Positions 17,837-25,436 of a DNA stretch of 64,000 nucleotides are shown piece by piece (the stretch's first letter is position 1; the number at the start of each line of letters is the position of its first letter). Origin of the DNA: Clostridiales bacterium (GTDB lineage: Bacteria; Bacillota; Clostridia; Oscillospirales; Oscillospiraceae). The notes under the pieces were generated by a model. That model was not told the origin of the DNA. It saw only the letters and a program-made list of their open reading frames with translations, and searched no databases. The translations under genes and the position numbers were made by a program. The DNA is taken from assembly GCA_022785125.1 (NCBI GenBank), contig JALFRA010000017.1, forward strand, positions 19,469-83,468. Reading direction: 5' to 3'.

Positions 17837-17867
17837 TGATTTGCTGAAGAAAAGAGGTGTGATATGA
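17400..17867 (+). CDS. Low-molecular-weight protein-tyrosine phosphatase
   Basis: A 155-residue phosphatase. The P-loop LFLCHGNICRSPMAE near the N-terminus holds the nucleophilic Cys and the Arg (CxxxxxR-S). The general acid Asp is in the C-terminal VADPWYTGDFDATW. Length and order match the family. It should dephosphorylate tyrosine (or arginine) residues in the cytoplasm. ATG 17400 is supported by GGAGA nine bases upstream. The gene starts inside the DUF1016 frame, in another register, and is followed immediately by the Bro-N gene, which begins at the base after its stop. Confidence 0.88.
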   Translation: MIKILFLCHGNICRSPMAEFVMKDMVKKAGLAQEFQIESAATSTEEIGNPVYPPARRKLVEHGIDCSGKTAWQLQNSDYDKYDLLIGMDRANIRSMYQICGGDFADKMHLLMDFTSRPGEVADPWYTGDFDATWQDVMEGCQGLLDDLLKKRGVI

Positions 17868-18761
17868 ATGGGGCAAGAGGATAAGATTCAGCTTTTTGAA
17901 GATAAGCGCATCCGCACAGCCTGGGACGAGGATAAAGAGGAATGGTACTTTTCTGTTGTTGATGTCGTTGCAGTTTTGACCGATCAGCCGGATCAGCGTG
18001 GCGCAAGCAACTACTGGGCAAAGCTGAAACAACGCCTTAAAGACGAAGGTGCAGATCAGTTGCTGACAAATTGTCAGCAACTGAAATTGAGGTCCCCAAA
18101 GGATGGAAAACGGTATAATACTGATGTGGCAGATACGGAACAGCTTCTGCGTATCATCCAGTCCATACCATCTCCCAAAGCTGAGCCGTTTAAGCTATGG
18201 TTGGCACAGGTTGGTCGGGAGCGAATCGAAGAAACGATAGATCCGGAACTGACCATTGAACGGGCGCTGGAAACCTATCTGAAGAAAGGCTATACCCGTG
18301 AATGGATCAATCAGCGACTGCAGGCGATCCAGGTTCGCAAAGAGCTGACCGATGAATGGGATGCCCGTGGTGTTCAAAAGGGCATTGAGTATGCCATTCT
18401 TACAGATGAGATATCCCGAGCATGGTCCGGGATGTCCACCAGACAGTATAAGAATCTCAAGGGGCTGAAAAAGGAAAACCTGCGGGACAATATGACTACA
18501 CTGGAATTGGTTCTGAATATGCTGGCCGAGGCTACGACCACAGAAATTTCCAAGCAGAAAGCACCGGAATCTTTTTCTGATAATATCGAAGTGGCTCGTG
18601 CAGGCGGTAAAGTCGCTGGAGATGCCCGAAAGGCTATTGAGTTGCAAACAGGTGTCCCTGTTATTACGGAAAAGAATGCTGCCCAACTCAATCAAGTGAT
18701 AACCGATTTGATTGAAGGGGGTATCTCCGAATCGGAAGTTGACTCATCAAAACAAGAATAA
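17868..18761 (+). CDS. Bro-N / DinD-like DNA-damage protein
   Basis: A 297-residue protein. The N-terminal Bro-N domain (about 8-110) reads IRTAWDEDKEEWYFSVVDVV, ASNYWAKLKQRLKDEGADQL, then DTEQLLRIIQSIPSPKAEPF. The C-terminal part (about 115-285) is helical, with the pattern of DinD / damage-inducible antirepressor-like proteins (LTIERALETYLKKGY, KGIEYAILTDEISRAWSG). Such proteins occur on phages and mobile elements. The start follows AAAGAGG. A terminator lies 54 bp downstream. It may respond to DNA damage to control the element (inference). Confidence 0.8.
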   Translation: MGQEDKIQLFEDKRIRTAWDEDKEEWYFSVVDVVAVLTDQPDQRGASNYWAKLKQRLKDEGADQLLTNCQQLKLRSPKDGKRYNTDVADTEQLLRIIQSIPSPKAEPFKLWLAQVGRERIEETIDPELTIERALETYLKKGYTREWINQRLQAIQVRKELTDEWDARGVQKGIEYAILTDEISRAWSGMSTRQYKNLKGLKKENLRDNMTTLELVLNMLAEATTTEISKQKAPESFSDNIEVARAGGKVAGDARKAIELQTGVPVITEKNAAQLNQVITDLIEGGISESEVDSSKQE

Positions 18762-18815
18762 ATAATTTGAGTTTTGCGGAGATAACATGACATCTACAGC
18801 GTTTTGATGTTACAT

Positions 18816-18850
18816 AAAAATAGCCACACCTTTCGGTGTGGCTATTTTTA
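18816..18850. terminator. Terminator after the Bro-N gene
   Basis: A perfect stem (AAAAATAGCCACACC / GGTGTGGCTATTTTT) with a TTTC loop. It is symmetric and could act in both directions. Confidence 0.9.
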
Positions 18851-18888
18851 TGGATACCGTGAGAAATCAAAATGCTCGAGGCAAATGA

Positions 18889-18926
18889 ATTGTCCCTGCG
18901 CCGAGGTTTTCGCCTCCGGCAAAAAC
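18889..18926 (+). repeat. Dispersed palindromic repeat, copy 1
   Basis: A stretch with TTGTCC..GC.CC.AG.GTTTT.GCC..GGCAAAA that is similar to 25258-25292 behind ssnA. Two further hairpins follow (GGCGC-AAAA-GCGCC near 18935 and GCCCCAC/GTGGGGC near 18950). These look like intergenic palindromic units rather than gene parts. Confidence 0.45.
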
Positions 18927-19004
18927 GCTCTTACGGCGCAAAAGCGCCGCCCCACTGTGTGGGGCCCCATATCCTGCCGGCATCTATACTGTTGTGATGT
19001 TCCA

Positions 19005-19042
19005 GAAACAGGCCTGAAATCCTAGGATTTCAGGCCTGTTTT
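19005..19042. terminator. Long perfect palindrome, terminator-like
   Basis: A stem of about 17 bp (AAACAGGCCTGAAATCC with its complement) around a tiny loop, followed by TTTTGC. No gene ends directly before it on the plus strand, so it may be a leftover at the edge of the accessory segment. Confidence 0.7.
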
Positions 19043-19204
19043 GCTATCCTTATATTACACTATTTCGCAGATTTGGATTTGGCAGATATTCTGGTAGCTA
19101 TGCGACAAAGGCGCTGTTCAACTCTGGTATGCTCCATGCGCATCTGCCTTCTTTCGGTTCAGGCCATAACTTGTACTCGGCCATGGGATTCCGGTGGTCA
19201 TCTT

Positions 19205-19357
19205 TTAGTAGAGCATACCCGGAGTTTGAAAATTCGCATCCGTTATACATCTATACTGCTCAAATGCCCAGTCAAAGTTCTCGCTGTCGATAAAGGTATT
19301 AAATGCGCTCAAGCGCTTGGGCTTGTCGGGGGAAAGTCCCTTTTCCGCGTGAAAATG
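19205..19357 (-). pseudogene. Fragment of an unidentified gene
   Basis: On the minus strand a 50-codon frame without a start reads protein-like sequence (GLSPDKPKRLSAFNTFIDSE, then NFDWAFEQYRC, ending with a stop at 19205). Upstream, another frame gives MYQSTISLVSENAADLYR up to a stop, as if one gene had been broken by a frameshift. The family was not recognised. The region 18762-19598 otherwise holds only terminators and repeats. Confidence 0.3.
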
Positions 19358-19486
19358 TCATGGAGGAAAAATGCTTCTCCATTCTCAGAACAGCGTGGAG
19401 TTACCGATACAAGTCCGCGGCATTCTCGGAAACCAGCGAGATCGTAGACTGATACATCCGCTTTTATGACTCAAAGCGCATCCGCT

Positions 19487-19523
19487 GAAAAACAGGAGAG
19501 GCGCTGCTCGTGCAACGCCTCTC
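19487..19523 (-). terminator. Terminator downstream of the CYTH gene
   Basis: On the minus strand, GAGAGGCG and CGCCTCTC pair around a 12-base loop and are followed by CTGTTTTT. It lies about 75 bp behind the CYTH stop. Confidence 0.75.
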
Positions 19524-19598
19524 CGCCTGAATGACAAGATTTCCTGCCAGGGGTTCTTTTTTGTATTGTCCGCACAAACAGGGACAGTTCATTTGCTG

Positions 19599-20078
19599 TT
19601 ATCCTCGGGTTCGTTCCCAGTAGGCCGCCATGCTCTCGCTGAGCTGTCCGGTGACCTCTTGGGTGAGATAGGCTTTCAGATCCTCGGGCGGCGTCCAGGC
19701 CAGGGCGGAGGCCTCATCGGGAAACTCCACTTCGGCATAGAAGAAGCCGGTCTCCAGGCTGGGATCCACCGAGTTGACCTCCAGGGTGAGGCCGCTGGGG
19801 AGGGGATAACGGCGCTGCTCCTTCCAGATCATGGGCTTGCCCAGCATGGCCTTCAGACGCTGGTAGCGTTCCTGATCTACCGCCACCTCGATCTCCTCCC
19901 GCACCAGCCCGGCGCCTCCTTTGAAGCAGAGCACATAGGCGGTTGCGCCCCCATGAAGGGCCTCCTCCCGGATACGGATGGCCGGATGGATGGAAAAATA
20001 GCCTTGCTCCATATGGAATGTGGCGGTGGGGGACAGGTCGGGCCAGTTTTCCACCAGCCAGCGGCGTTCAATCTCCAT
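19599..20078 (-). CDS. CYTH domain protein
   Basis: A 159-residue CYTH-fold protein with the defining N-terminal signature EIERRWLV. Conserved charged strands follow: IRIREEALHGGATAYVLCFK, REEIEVAVDQERY, and LTLEVNSVD then AEVEFPDEASA. The fold forms a tunnel that binds triphosphates; relatives are inorganic triphosphatases, thiamine triphosphatases or class IV adenylate cyclases. The substrate cannot be decided here. The gene starts 14 bp behind the LysO-type gene on the same strand (SD GGAGG), so they form an operon. Confidence 0.9.
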   Translation of the reverse strand: MEIERRWLVENWPDLSPTATFHMEQGYFSIHPAIRIREEALHGGATAYVLCFKGGAGLVREEIEVAVDQERYQRLKAMLGKPMIWKEQRRYPLPSGLTLEVNSVDPSLETGFFYAEVEFPDEASALAWTPPEDLKAYLTQEVTGQLSESMAAYWERTRG

Positions 20079-20092
20079 GTGTTAGCGCCTCC

Positions 20093-21067
20093 TTAAACAG
20101 GCAGAGCAATGATAGCGGGTACCAGAATGGGTACTGTCAGGGAGAGTACCACGCCGGAGGTGAAAGAATAGATGGTGATGCGCTCATGGGTAGCGCCCAC
20201 CACCACCGGCAGCACAGTGTCCATGGCGGCGGCGCCAGGGAGGGCGGCACACTCCACATAGCCCACATAGCGGGCCACAAAAGGAATGGCCAAAATGGAG
20301 AAGATCTCCCGCATCACGTTGGACAGAAAGGCCACTGCCGATACCGACAGGGAATAGGGAGCCAGCAGGGTGGGGGCCAGGGAGTACCAGCCCATACCGG
20401 CGGAGGCGGCAATGGAATCCTTGATTCCCATGGGCAGGAAAATGCCCGCCAGAGCGGCAAAGACCAGGGTGCCCAGGCATACAGCCACAGGCACCAGCAG
20501 CACCTGGAAGCCGGCGGTTTTAATATCGCTGACAAAGGTGCCCTGCTTGCCCATATCCATACCTACCATAAACAAAAGCAGGTAGAGGCCAAAGTTGATG
20601 ACGGTGCCGCAGTGGGCGGTGACTACAGGGGGGAGGATAAAACGGCCCGCCAGCATTCCCAGCACCACCGCGACAACGATCCACTTTGTCAGGGAGTTGT
20701 CTGCCTTGCCGGCGGAGTGTGTGGTATCTTCACTGGTCTGGCTGCTGCCTCGGGGCAGGCCCACATGGTCCAACTTCAGGACAAACCGGCGGAGCAGGGT
20801 GAGGAAGAGAATGGAGCCCAACATGGCCAGTACCGTGATGAGCAGAGCCGCCAGGCCGATCTGTCCCAGGGAGGCGATGACCTCATCGTTGGCGCCCAGA
20901 TTGATGCCAAGGGTGACGATCAGAATCATCAGAGCCACAAACTGTAGTTTGCCCACCCACACCAGAGGGCGGCTGCGAACGCCGGGTCGGGAGCCAATCA
21001 GCGCGCCCACAATGACCAGAGCGATATAGATGGCCAGATTGCTCAGAGTGCTGAGGGTGGTATCCAT
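20093..21067 (-). CDS. LysO-family amino-acid exporter
   Basis: A membrane protein of about 324 residues with eight or more hydrophobic helices, of the LysO (DUF340) family. Visible hallmarks are the N-terminal ALVIVGALIGSRPG, a linker GLPRGSSQTSEDTTHSAG after helix 4, and LLLFMVGMDMGKQG and SAGMGWYSLAPTLLAP in the second half. Known members export lysine or its analogue thialysine. ATG 21067 is better spaced to AAAGGA than the ATG at 21073. It is divergent from uacT, so it might export an amino acid made in purine breakdown (inference). Confidence 0.88.
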   Translation of the reverse strand: MDTTLSTLSNLAIYIALVIVGALIGSRPGVRSRPLVWVGKLQFVALMILIVTLGINLGANDEVIASLGQIGLAALLITVLAMLGSILFLTLLRRFVLKLDHVGLPRGSSQTSEDTTHSAGKADNSLTKWIVVAVVLGMLAGRFILPPVVTAHCGTVINFGLYLLLFMVGMDMGKQGTFVSDIKTAGFQVLLVPVAVCLGTLVFAALAGIFLPMGIKDSIAASAGMGWYSLAPTLLAPYSLSVSAVAFLSNVMREIFSILAIPFVARYVGYVECAALPGAAAMDTVLPVVVGATHERITIYSFTSGVVLSLTVPILVPAIIALPV

Positions 21068-21124
21068 ATCCATCGATCCTTTCCAATAGAAACTCTCAAA
21101 ATCCCGCGAAAGCGCGGCAGAGCC

Positions 21125-21153
21125 ATTCTAGCATATCTGTTTTGGAAAGTCCA
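21125..21153 (-). promoter_or_regulatory. Candidate promoter of the exporter-CYTH operon
   Basis: Minus strand TGGACT, 17-bp spacer, TAGAAT with TG just upstream of the -10 (TGCTAGAAT). The TSS would be about 50 bp before the LysO-type start. Confidence 0.45.
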
Positions 21154-21321
21154 CCCCGGAAAGACAGTGTGCAAATCAGGGAAAGAAAGTTAGAGATAGT
21201 AAAACTTATTGGTTTAATATGGATACTAAAATTTTGTTTTTTGTTCTTTTGTTCCGGAAAAAATTTTCCAAATTGCACAAAAACAGAGAGTGAATTTTGG
21301 GCCCTGTACTTCAATTTCCAC

Positions 21322-21350
21322 TTGCATCTCAAGTTTAAATAAGGTATAGT
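21322..21350 (+). promoter_or_regulatory. uacT promoter
   Basis: TTGCAT, 17-bp spacer, TATAGT. The spacer ends with AAATAAGG directly before the -10, resembling the AAATGTGG element of the ssnA and regulator promoters. The leader is about 47 bases, too short for a purine riboswitch. Confidence 0.7.
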
Positions 21351-21403
21351 TTGGATGAGTAAAAAAACTATTTGGGCAAAAAAATTTTTGTGAGGTGATT
21401 GGA

Positions 21404-22732
21404 ATGGGTACACCAAAAACAAAGAACTCTGATACCGTATTTCAATGGAACGGTATCCCCCAGCCGGGTCAGCTGATCCCTCTGGGTCTCCAGCATGTGG
21501 TGGCTGCGGTAGTGGGTATCATTACGCCTGCTATTCTGGTTGCCAACACCTGTGGCCTGAGCGAGGCGGAGAAGACCCTGATGATTCAGGTCTCTCTGAT
21601 CCTGACCGCCCTTGCCACGCTGCTCCAGCTTTTCCCTATTTTCCGGCGCATCGGCTCCGGTCTGCCCGTTATCATGGGTATCAGTTTTGCGTACATCCCC
21701 ACTCTGCAGGCGATCGGCGCGCAGTTTGACATCGCAACGATCCTGGGCGCTGAGATCATCGGCGGTATCGTAGCCATTGTTTTCGGCGTGTTTGTTAAGT
21801 GGATCCGTCCTTTGTTCCCGCCTCTGGTCACCGGTACCGTTATCTTTACCATCGGCCTGTCCCTCTATCCCACCGCCGTCAAGTATATGGCCGGTGGCGT
21901 TGGCAGCCCCTGGTTCGGTAATGTGAAGAGTTGGGGGGTGGCCCTCATCACGCTGGTGGTGGTAGTCATCCTGTCCAACTTCACCAAGGGTATCTTCAAA
22001 CTGGGCGCCATCCTCATTGGCATGATCGTGGGCTATATTGTAGCCTACTTTGTCGGTATGGTGGATTTTGCCAGCGTAGGCACCTCCCAGTGGTTTGCGC
22101 TGCCTGAGGTCATGCCCTTTGAGATCAAATTTGTTCCCTCTGCCTGCGTCTCCCTGGCCATCGTGTATGTGGTCAATGCGGTGCAGACCATCGGCGACCT
22201 GTCCTCCACCACCATGGGCGGCATGGACCGTATGCCTACCGATCGTGAGTTGTCCGGCGGCATTATCGGCCAGGGCATCATGAGCATCGTGGGTGCCTTC
22301 TTCGGCGGTCTGCCCACCGCCTCTTACAGCCAGAACGTGGGTATCGTCACCGTTAACAAGGTTATCAACCGGGCTGTCTTTACCTTGGCCGCCGGTATCC
22401 TCCTGGTAGCTGGCCTGATGCCCAAGTTTGCCTCCCTGCTTACTACCATCCCCCAGTGCGTCATCGGCGGCGCCACCATCTCCGTGTTTGCCACCATCAC
22501 CATGACAGGCATCCGGATGATTACCGAGGGCGGCTTTACTCCCCGTAAGAGCTCCGTGGTTGGTCTGTCTGTGGCCCTCGGCGTTGGTATCACCCAGGTG
22601 TCCGGCTGCCTGGCCGGCGAGGGTTTCCCTGAGTGGGTCAACACCGTGTTCGGTTCTTCTTCTGTGGTGGTTGCCACCATCGTGGCCATCATCCTTAACC
22701 TGACTCTCCCCAAGGAAAACAAGAGCAAATAA
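21404..22732 (+). CDS. uacT: Urate/xanthine permease (NAT family)
   Basis: A 442-residue integral membrane protein of the nucleobase-ascorbate transporter (NCS2) family with about 14 membrane segments. Visible motifs are GLQHVVAAVVGIITPAIL at the N-terminus, LGAEIIGGIVAIVFG, and the family signature QNVGIVTVNKVINR in helix 10. The family imports urate, xanthine or uracil with protons. The placement with ssnA, ygfK, xdh and ygeXYW points to urate/xanthine. ATG 21404 follows GAGGTGA; a GTG at 21395 lies inside that site. It has its own promoter. Confidence 0.92.
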   Translation: MGTPKTKNSDTVFQWNGIPQPGQLIPLGLQHVVAAVVGIITPAILVANTCGLSEAEKTLMIQVSLILTALATLLQLFPIFRRIGSGLPVIMGISFAYIPTLQAIGAQFDIATILGAEIIGGIVAIVFGVFVKWIRPLFPPLVTGTVIFTIGLSLYPTAVKYMAGGVGSPWFGNVKSWGVALITLVVVVILSNFTKGIFKLGAILIGMIVGYIVAYFVGMVDFASVGTSQWFALPEVMPFEIKFVPSACVSLAIVYVVNAVQTIGDLSSTTMGGMDRMPTDRELSGGIIGQGIMSIVGAFFGGLPTASYSQNVGIVTVNKVINRAVFTLAAGILLVAGLMPKFASLLTTIPQCVIGGATISVFATITMTGIRMITEGGFTPRKSSVVGLSVALGVGITQVSGCLAGEGFPEWVNTVFGSSSVVVATIVAIILNLTLPKENKSK

Positions 22733-22743
22733 GAAAAATGAGA

Positions 22744-22772
22744 GACCCGGCTCCCAACGGGAGCCGGGTCCT
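22744..22772 (+). terminator. Hairpin downstream of uacT
   Basis: A perfect 12-bp GC-rich stem (GACCCGGCTCCC / GGGAGCCGGGTC) with a three-base loop, 12 bases after the stop. The T-run is weak, so termination may be partial. Confidence 0.7.
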
Positions 22773-22792
22773 CACTTATCCGGATATTATGG

Positions 22793-22826
22793 AAAGAGCG
22801 GGCCGTGTTTCACGCGGTCCGCTCCT
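22793..22826 (-). terminator. Terminator of the YheO-type regulator
   Basis: Minus-strand hairpin (GAGCGG-A-CCG.. / CGG-C-CCGCTC) followed by TTTCC, 10 bp behind the regulator's stop codon. Confidence 0.65.
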
Positions 22827-22835
22827 GTTGGGAAG

Positions 22836-23474
22836 TTACTCTTTGGCTTCATCAATGTAGCTGTACAGCGTATACTTGGAAATACCGAAAAACTTGCATA
22901 CCTTGTCGCCGCTTTTGGTAATGAGGAAGGCGCCGGTGTCGTTGAGGAACTGCACCGCCTTGACCTTGTCCTCCTTGTTCATCAGGGCCACGGGCTTGCC
23001 CACGATCTTCACGCTCTGCTCCATCAGCTCGTCCAGCAGATCGGATACGTTGCGGGAGATAGCTTCTGGTTCCTTCTCGTCCTTTTCGGTGGCGGTGAAC
23101 TGCTTGATGGCAGTCTCCATGGCCAGCATCAGGGTGATATCATAGTTGATACCAAAGATCCCGATGGGCGTCCCGTCGTCGTCCCGGATATAAATAGTAG
23201 TGGACTTGAGGATCTTGCCGTCCTTGGTGCGGGTCAGGTAGCTCAGATGATCCTGCAGCTGGTCCTGATTGCCCCGCAGGGCCTCCAGGACCACGTGAGA
23301 CGGTCCGTCTCCCACCTTTCGTCCCGTGACCTGCCCGTTTTCAATGGCGACGATGGAGCTTTCCGGATCATTGGTGGCCAGGTCATGGACCACCACTTCG
23401 CAGTTGGGACCAAACTGACTGGCAATTCCTTTGGCCAGTTTGAAGAGAAATTGCAGGGTAGATGCTTCTGGCAC
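22836..23474 (-). CDS. YheO/DauR-type PAS-HTH regulator
   Basis: A 212-residue regulator. The N-terminal PAS-like domain (about 15-125) contains FGPNCEVVVHDL, SIVAIENGQVTGRKVGDGPS and TTIYIRDDDGTPIGIFGINYD. The C-terminal helix-turn-helix (about 150-212) has KVKAVQFLNDTGAFLITKSG and CKFFGISKYTLYSYIDEAKE. This is the YheO/DauR two-domain architecture, typical of regulators of small-molecule catabolism. Translation starts at GTG 23474, eight bases after AAAGGAGG. It lies between uacT and ssnA and is divergent from ssnA. Its own promoter carries the same AAATGTGG element as ssnA, suggesting autoregulation and control of the purine genes (inference). Confidence 0.9.
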   Translation of the reverse strand: MPEASTLQFLFKLAKGIASQFGPNCEVVVHDLATNDPESSIVAIENGQVTGRKVGDGPSHVVLEALRGNQDQLQDHLSYLTRTKDGKILKSTTIYIRDDDGTPIGIFGINYDITLMLAMETAIKQFTATEKDEKEPEAISRNVSDLLDELMEQSVKIVGKPVALMNKEDKVKAVQFLNDTGAFLITKSGDKVCKFFGISKYTLYSYIDEAKE

Positions 23475-23579
23475 GTAGATTCCCTCCTTTCAGAGTCTGC
23501 GCGGAGTGATGGGCACCACCGGAGGAATGGGTGCCAAAAGTCACCGATCCGGCGGCAGACGGTAAAATGTATCTCTACT

Positions 23580-23607
23580 ATTGTACCACATTTTGGCGCA
23601 GATTCAA
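23580..23607 (-). promoter_or_regulatory. Promoter and operator of the YheO-type regulator
   Basis: Minus strand TTGAAT, 16-bp spacer, TACAAT. The spacer ends in AAAATGTGG, touching the -10 box. The identical core AAATGTGG sits at the same place in the divergent ssnA promoter. Confidence 0.65.
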
Positions 23608-23653
23608 CTCATTTTGCAGACCTAAAAATTTTTTTGTTTTTCTAACAAAAGTG

Positions 23654-23682
23654 TTGCATATCCGTGCGAAATGTGGTAACAT
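23654..23682 (+). promoter_or_regulatory. Promoter and operator of ssnA
   Basis: TTGCAT, 17-bp spacer, TAACAT. The spacer ends in GAAATGTGG directly before the -10 box, mirroring the regulator promoter about 70 bp away on the other strand. The leader of about 210 bases (to 23898) has no recognised riboswitch. Confidence 0.65.
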
Positions 23683-23898
23683 AGAAACAACGAGAGAGCG
23701 AAACTATGCAAGATGCACAAATTTCCATATAAAAAGTTGTAGCTGCAACGGAGTGCTTTCGCGCACGGGCTGGATGGACATGGAATTCGGCTGGGTTGCG
23801 GACGCAACCCAGAAACTGACGAATTGTACTGTCCATTCCACCGGGAATGGGCAATTTTTTTACGGAGAAAAGAATGAAATCAAAAGGAGGAACTTACT

Positions 23899-25239
23899 AT
23901 GCTGCTGATCGGTAATGGCAGACTTATCACCCGGAGCGAAGAGCTCCCCTATCTGGAAGACGGCGCCGTCGTCCTGGACGGCGAGGTAGTCAAGGAAGTC
24001 GGTTCCCTGGCCGACATGAAGGCCAAGTATCCCGACGCTGAGTTTGTGGACGCAAAGGGCGGCGTCATCATGCCCGGCCTCATCAATGTCCATACTCACA
24101 TCTATTCCGGTCTGGCCCGTGGTTTGGCCATCAACGGCTTTAACCCCACCAACTTCTTTGAGGTGCTGGACGGCCAGTGGTGGTACATTGACCGCCACCT
24201 GACCCTGGACGGTACCCGGGCCTGCGCCTACGCCACCGTGCTGGACTGCATCCGGGATGGCGTGACCACCATCTTCGATCATCACGCCTCCTTCTGTGAG
24301 ATCCCCGGCTCCCTCTTTGCCATCAAGGACGTGTGCAAGGAGCTGGGTATGCGCGCCAACCTCTGCTACGAGGTGTCCGAGCGTGACGGTCAGGAGAAGT
24401 GCGATCAGTCCATTCAGGAGAACGCCGATTTTGCCAAGTGGTGTAAGGAGCAGGACGACGACATGATCCGCGCCATGTTCGGCGGCCACGCCCTGTTTAC
24501 CATCTCCGACAAGACCTTTGAGAAGATGGTCAAGGCCAACGACGGCATGACCGGCTTCCACATCCACGTGGCCGAGGGCATGAACGACGTGTACGACTCC
24601 CTGCAGAACTACGGCTGCCGGCCCATCAACCGCCTGCTGTACAACGGCATTCTGGGCGAAAAGACCATGCTGGGCCACTGCATCCACGTTTCTCCCGCCG
24701 AGATGGACATCATCAAGGAGACCAACACCATGGTCTGCCACAACCCCGAGTCCAACATGGGCAACGCCGTGGGCTGCTCCCCCGTGCTGCAGCTGTACAA
24801 CCGGGGCATCCTGATCGGCCTGGGCACCGATGCCTATACCCACGATATGCTGGAGAGCCTGAAGGTCCTGCTGCCCATGCAGCGTCATAATGTGGCTCAG
24901 CCCAACGTGGGCTGGTGCGAGGCCACCGGGATGCTCTTCCAGAACAACGCCAAGGTCTGCTCCCGTTACTTCAAGAAGCCTCTGGGCGTGCTGAAGCCCG
25001 GCGCTGCTGCCGACGTGATCGTGATGGACTACAAGCCCTTCACTCCCTTCTCCGATGCCAACATCGACGGCCACATGCTGTTCGGCATGATGGGCAAGAA
25101 CTGCCGCACCACCATCATCAACGGCAAGGTGCTGTACAAGGACCGCGAGTTCGTGGGCATTGACGAGGACAAGATCAACGCCTGGTGCATGGAGCAGTCC
25201 AAGAAGCTGTGGGGCGAGCTGAATCACTGCACTTACTGA
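23899..25239 (+). CDS. ssnA: Putative aminohydrolase SsnA
   Basis: A 446-residue amidohydrolase. Metal-binding and catalytic motifs appear in order: NVHTHIYSGLARG (HxH, about residue 62), FDHHASF (about 137), FHIHVAEGMNDV (about 220), GHCIHVSP (about 260) and GLGTDAYTHD (Asp, about 310). These match the metal-dependent guanine/adenine-type deaminase superfamily. SsnA occurs with ygfK and ygeXYW in E. coli and gut anaerobes and probably acts on a purine or ring-opened intermediate. AAAGGAGG precedes the ATG. Its last 71 bp are duplicated downstream. Confidence 0.93.
   Translation: MLLIGNGRLITRSEELPYLEDGAVVLDGEVVKEVGSLADMKAKYPDAEFVDAKGGVIMPGLINVHTHIYSGLARGLAINGFNPTNFFEVLDGQWWYIDRHLTLDGTRACAYATVLDCIRDGVTTIFDHHASFCEIPGSLFAIKDVCKELGMRANLCYEVSERDGQEKCDQSIQENADFAKWCKEQDDDMIRAMFGGHALFTISDKTFEKMVKANDGMTGFHIHVAEGMNDVYDSLQNYGCRPINRLLYNGILGEKTMLGHCIHVSPAEMDIIKETNTMVCHNPESNMGNAVGCSPVLQLYNRGILIGLGTDAYTHDMLESLKVLLPMQRHNVAQPNVGWCEATGMLFQNNAKVCSRYFKKPLGVLKPGAAADVIVMDYKPFTPFSDANIDGHMLFGMMGKNCRTTIINGKVLYKDREFVGIDEDKINAWCMEQSKKLWGELNHCTY
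25167..25237 (+). repeat. 71-bp direct repeat, copy 1 (3' end of ssnA)
   Basis: GGACAAGATCAACGCC... to ...CACTTACT is identical by eye to 25366-25436. This copy encodes the last residues of SsnA (KINAWCMEQSKKLWGELNHC). Confidence 0.9.
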
Positions 25240-25257
25240 GGACAATGCAGGTTGAGC

Positions 25258-25345
25258 TTGTCCGCACCAAGCGTTTTGCCGCAGGCAAAACCTTGATGCC
25301 GGGGCGATTTATTCGCCCCGAGCAGACAAAAGGGATCGGGGACCC
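25258..25345. repeat. Palindromic repeat block between the ssnA duplicates
   Basis: This stretch has several hairpins: GTTTTGCC/GGCAAAAC, GGGGCGA/TCGCCCC, and a G/C-rich GGGGACC..GGGTGGGG stretch. Its first 35 bases resemble 18889-18926. It appears to be an intergenic REP-like unit. Confidence 0.55.
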
Positions 25346-25365
25346 CGCCCGGCAGGGCCGGGTGG

Positions 25366-25436
25366 GGACAAGATCAACGCCTGGTGCATGGAGCAGTCCA
25401 AGAAGCTGTGGGGCGAGCTGAATCACTGCACTTACT
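25366..25436 (+). repeat. 71-bp direct repeat, copy 2
   Basis: An exact copy of the 3' end of ssnA, 128 bp downstream of copy 1. It has no start codon and is not expected to be translated separately. Confidence 0.9.

Noticed and set aside
19073..19447. Plus-strand 124-codon frame as a gene
   Set aside because: No ribosome site and no protein-like pattern; the opposite strand shows better protein-like sequence.
21351..21403. Purine riboswitch before uacT
   Set aside because: The leader from the proposed TSS is too short and shows no three-way junction.
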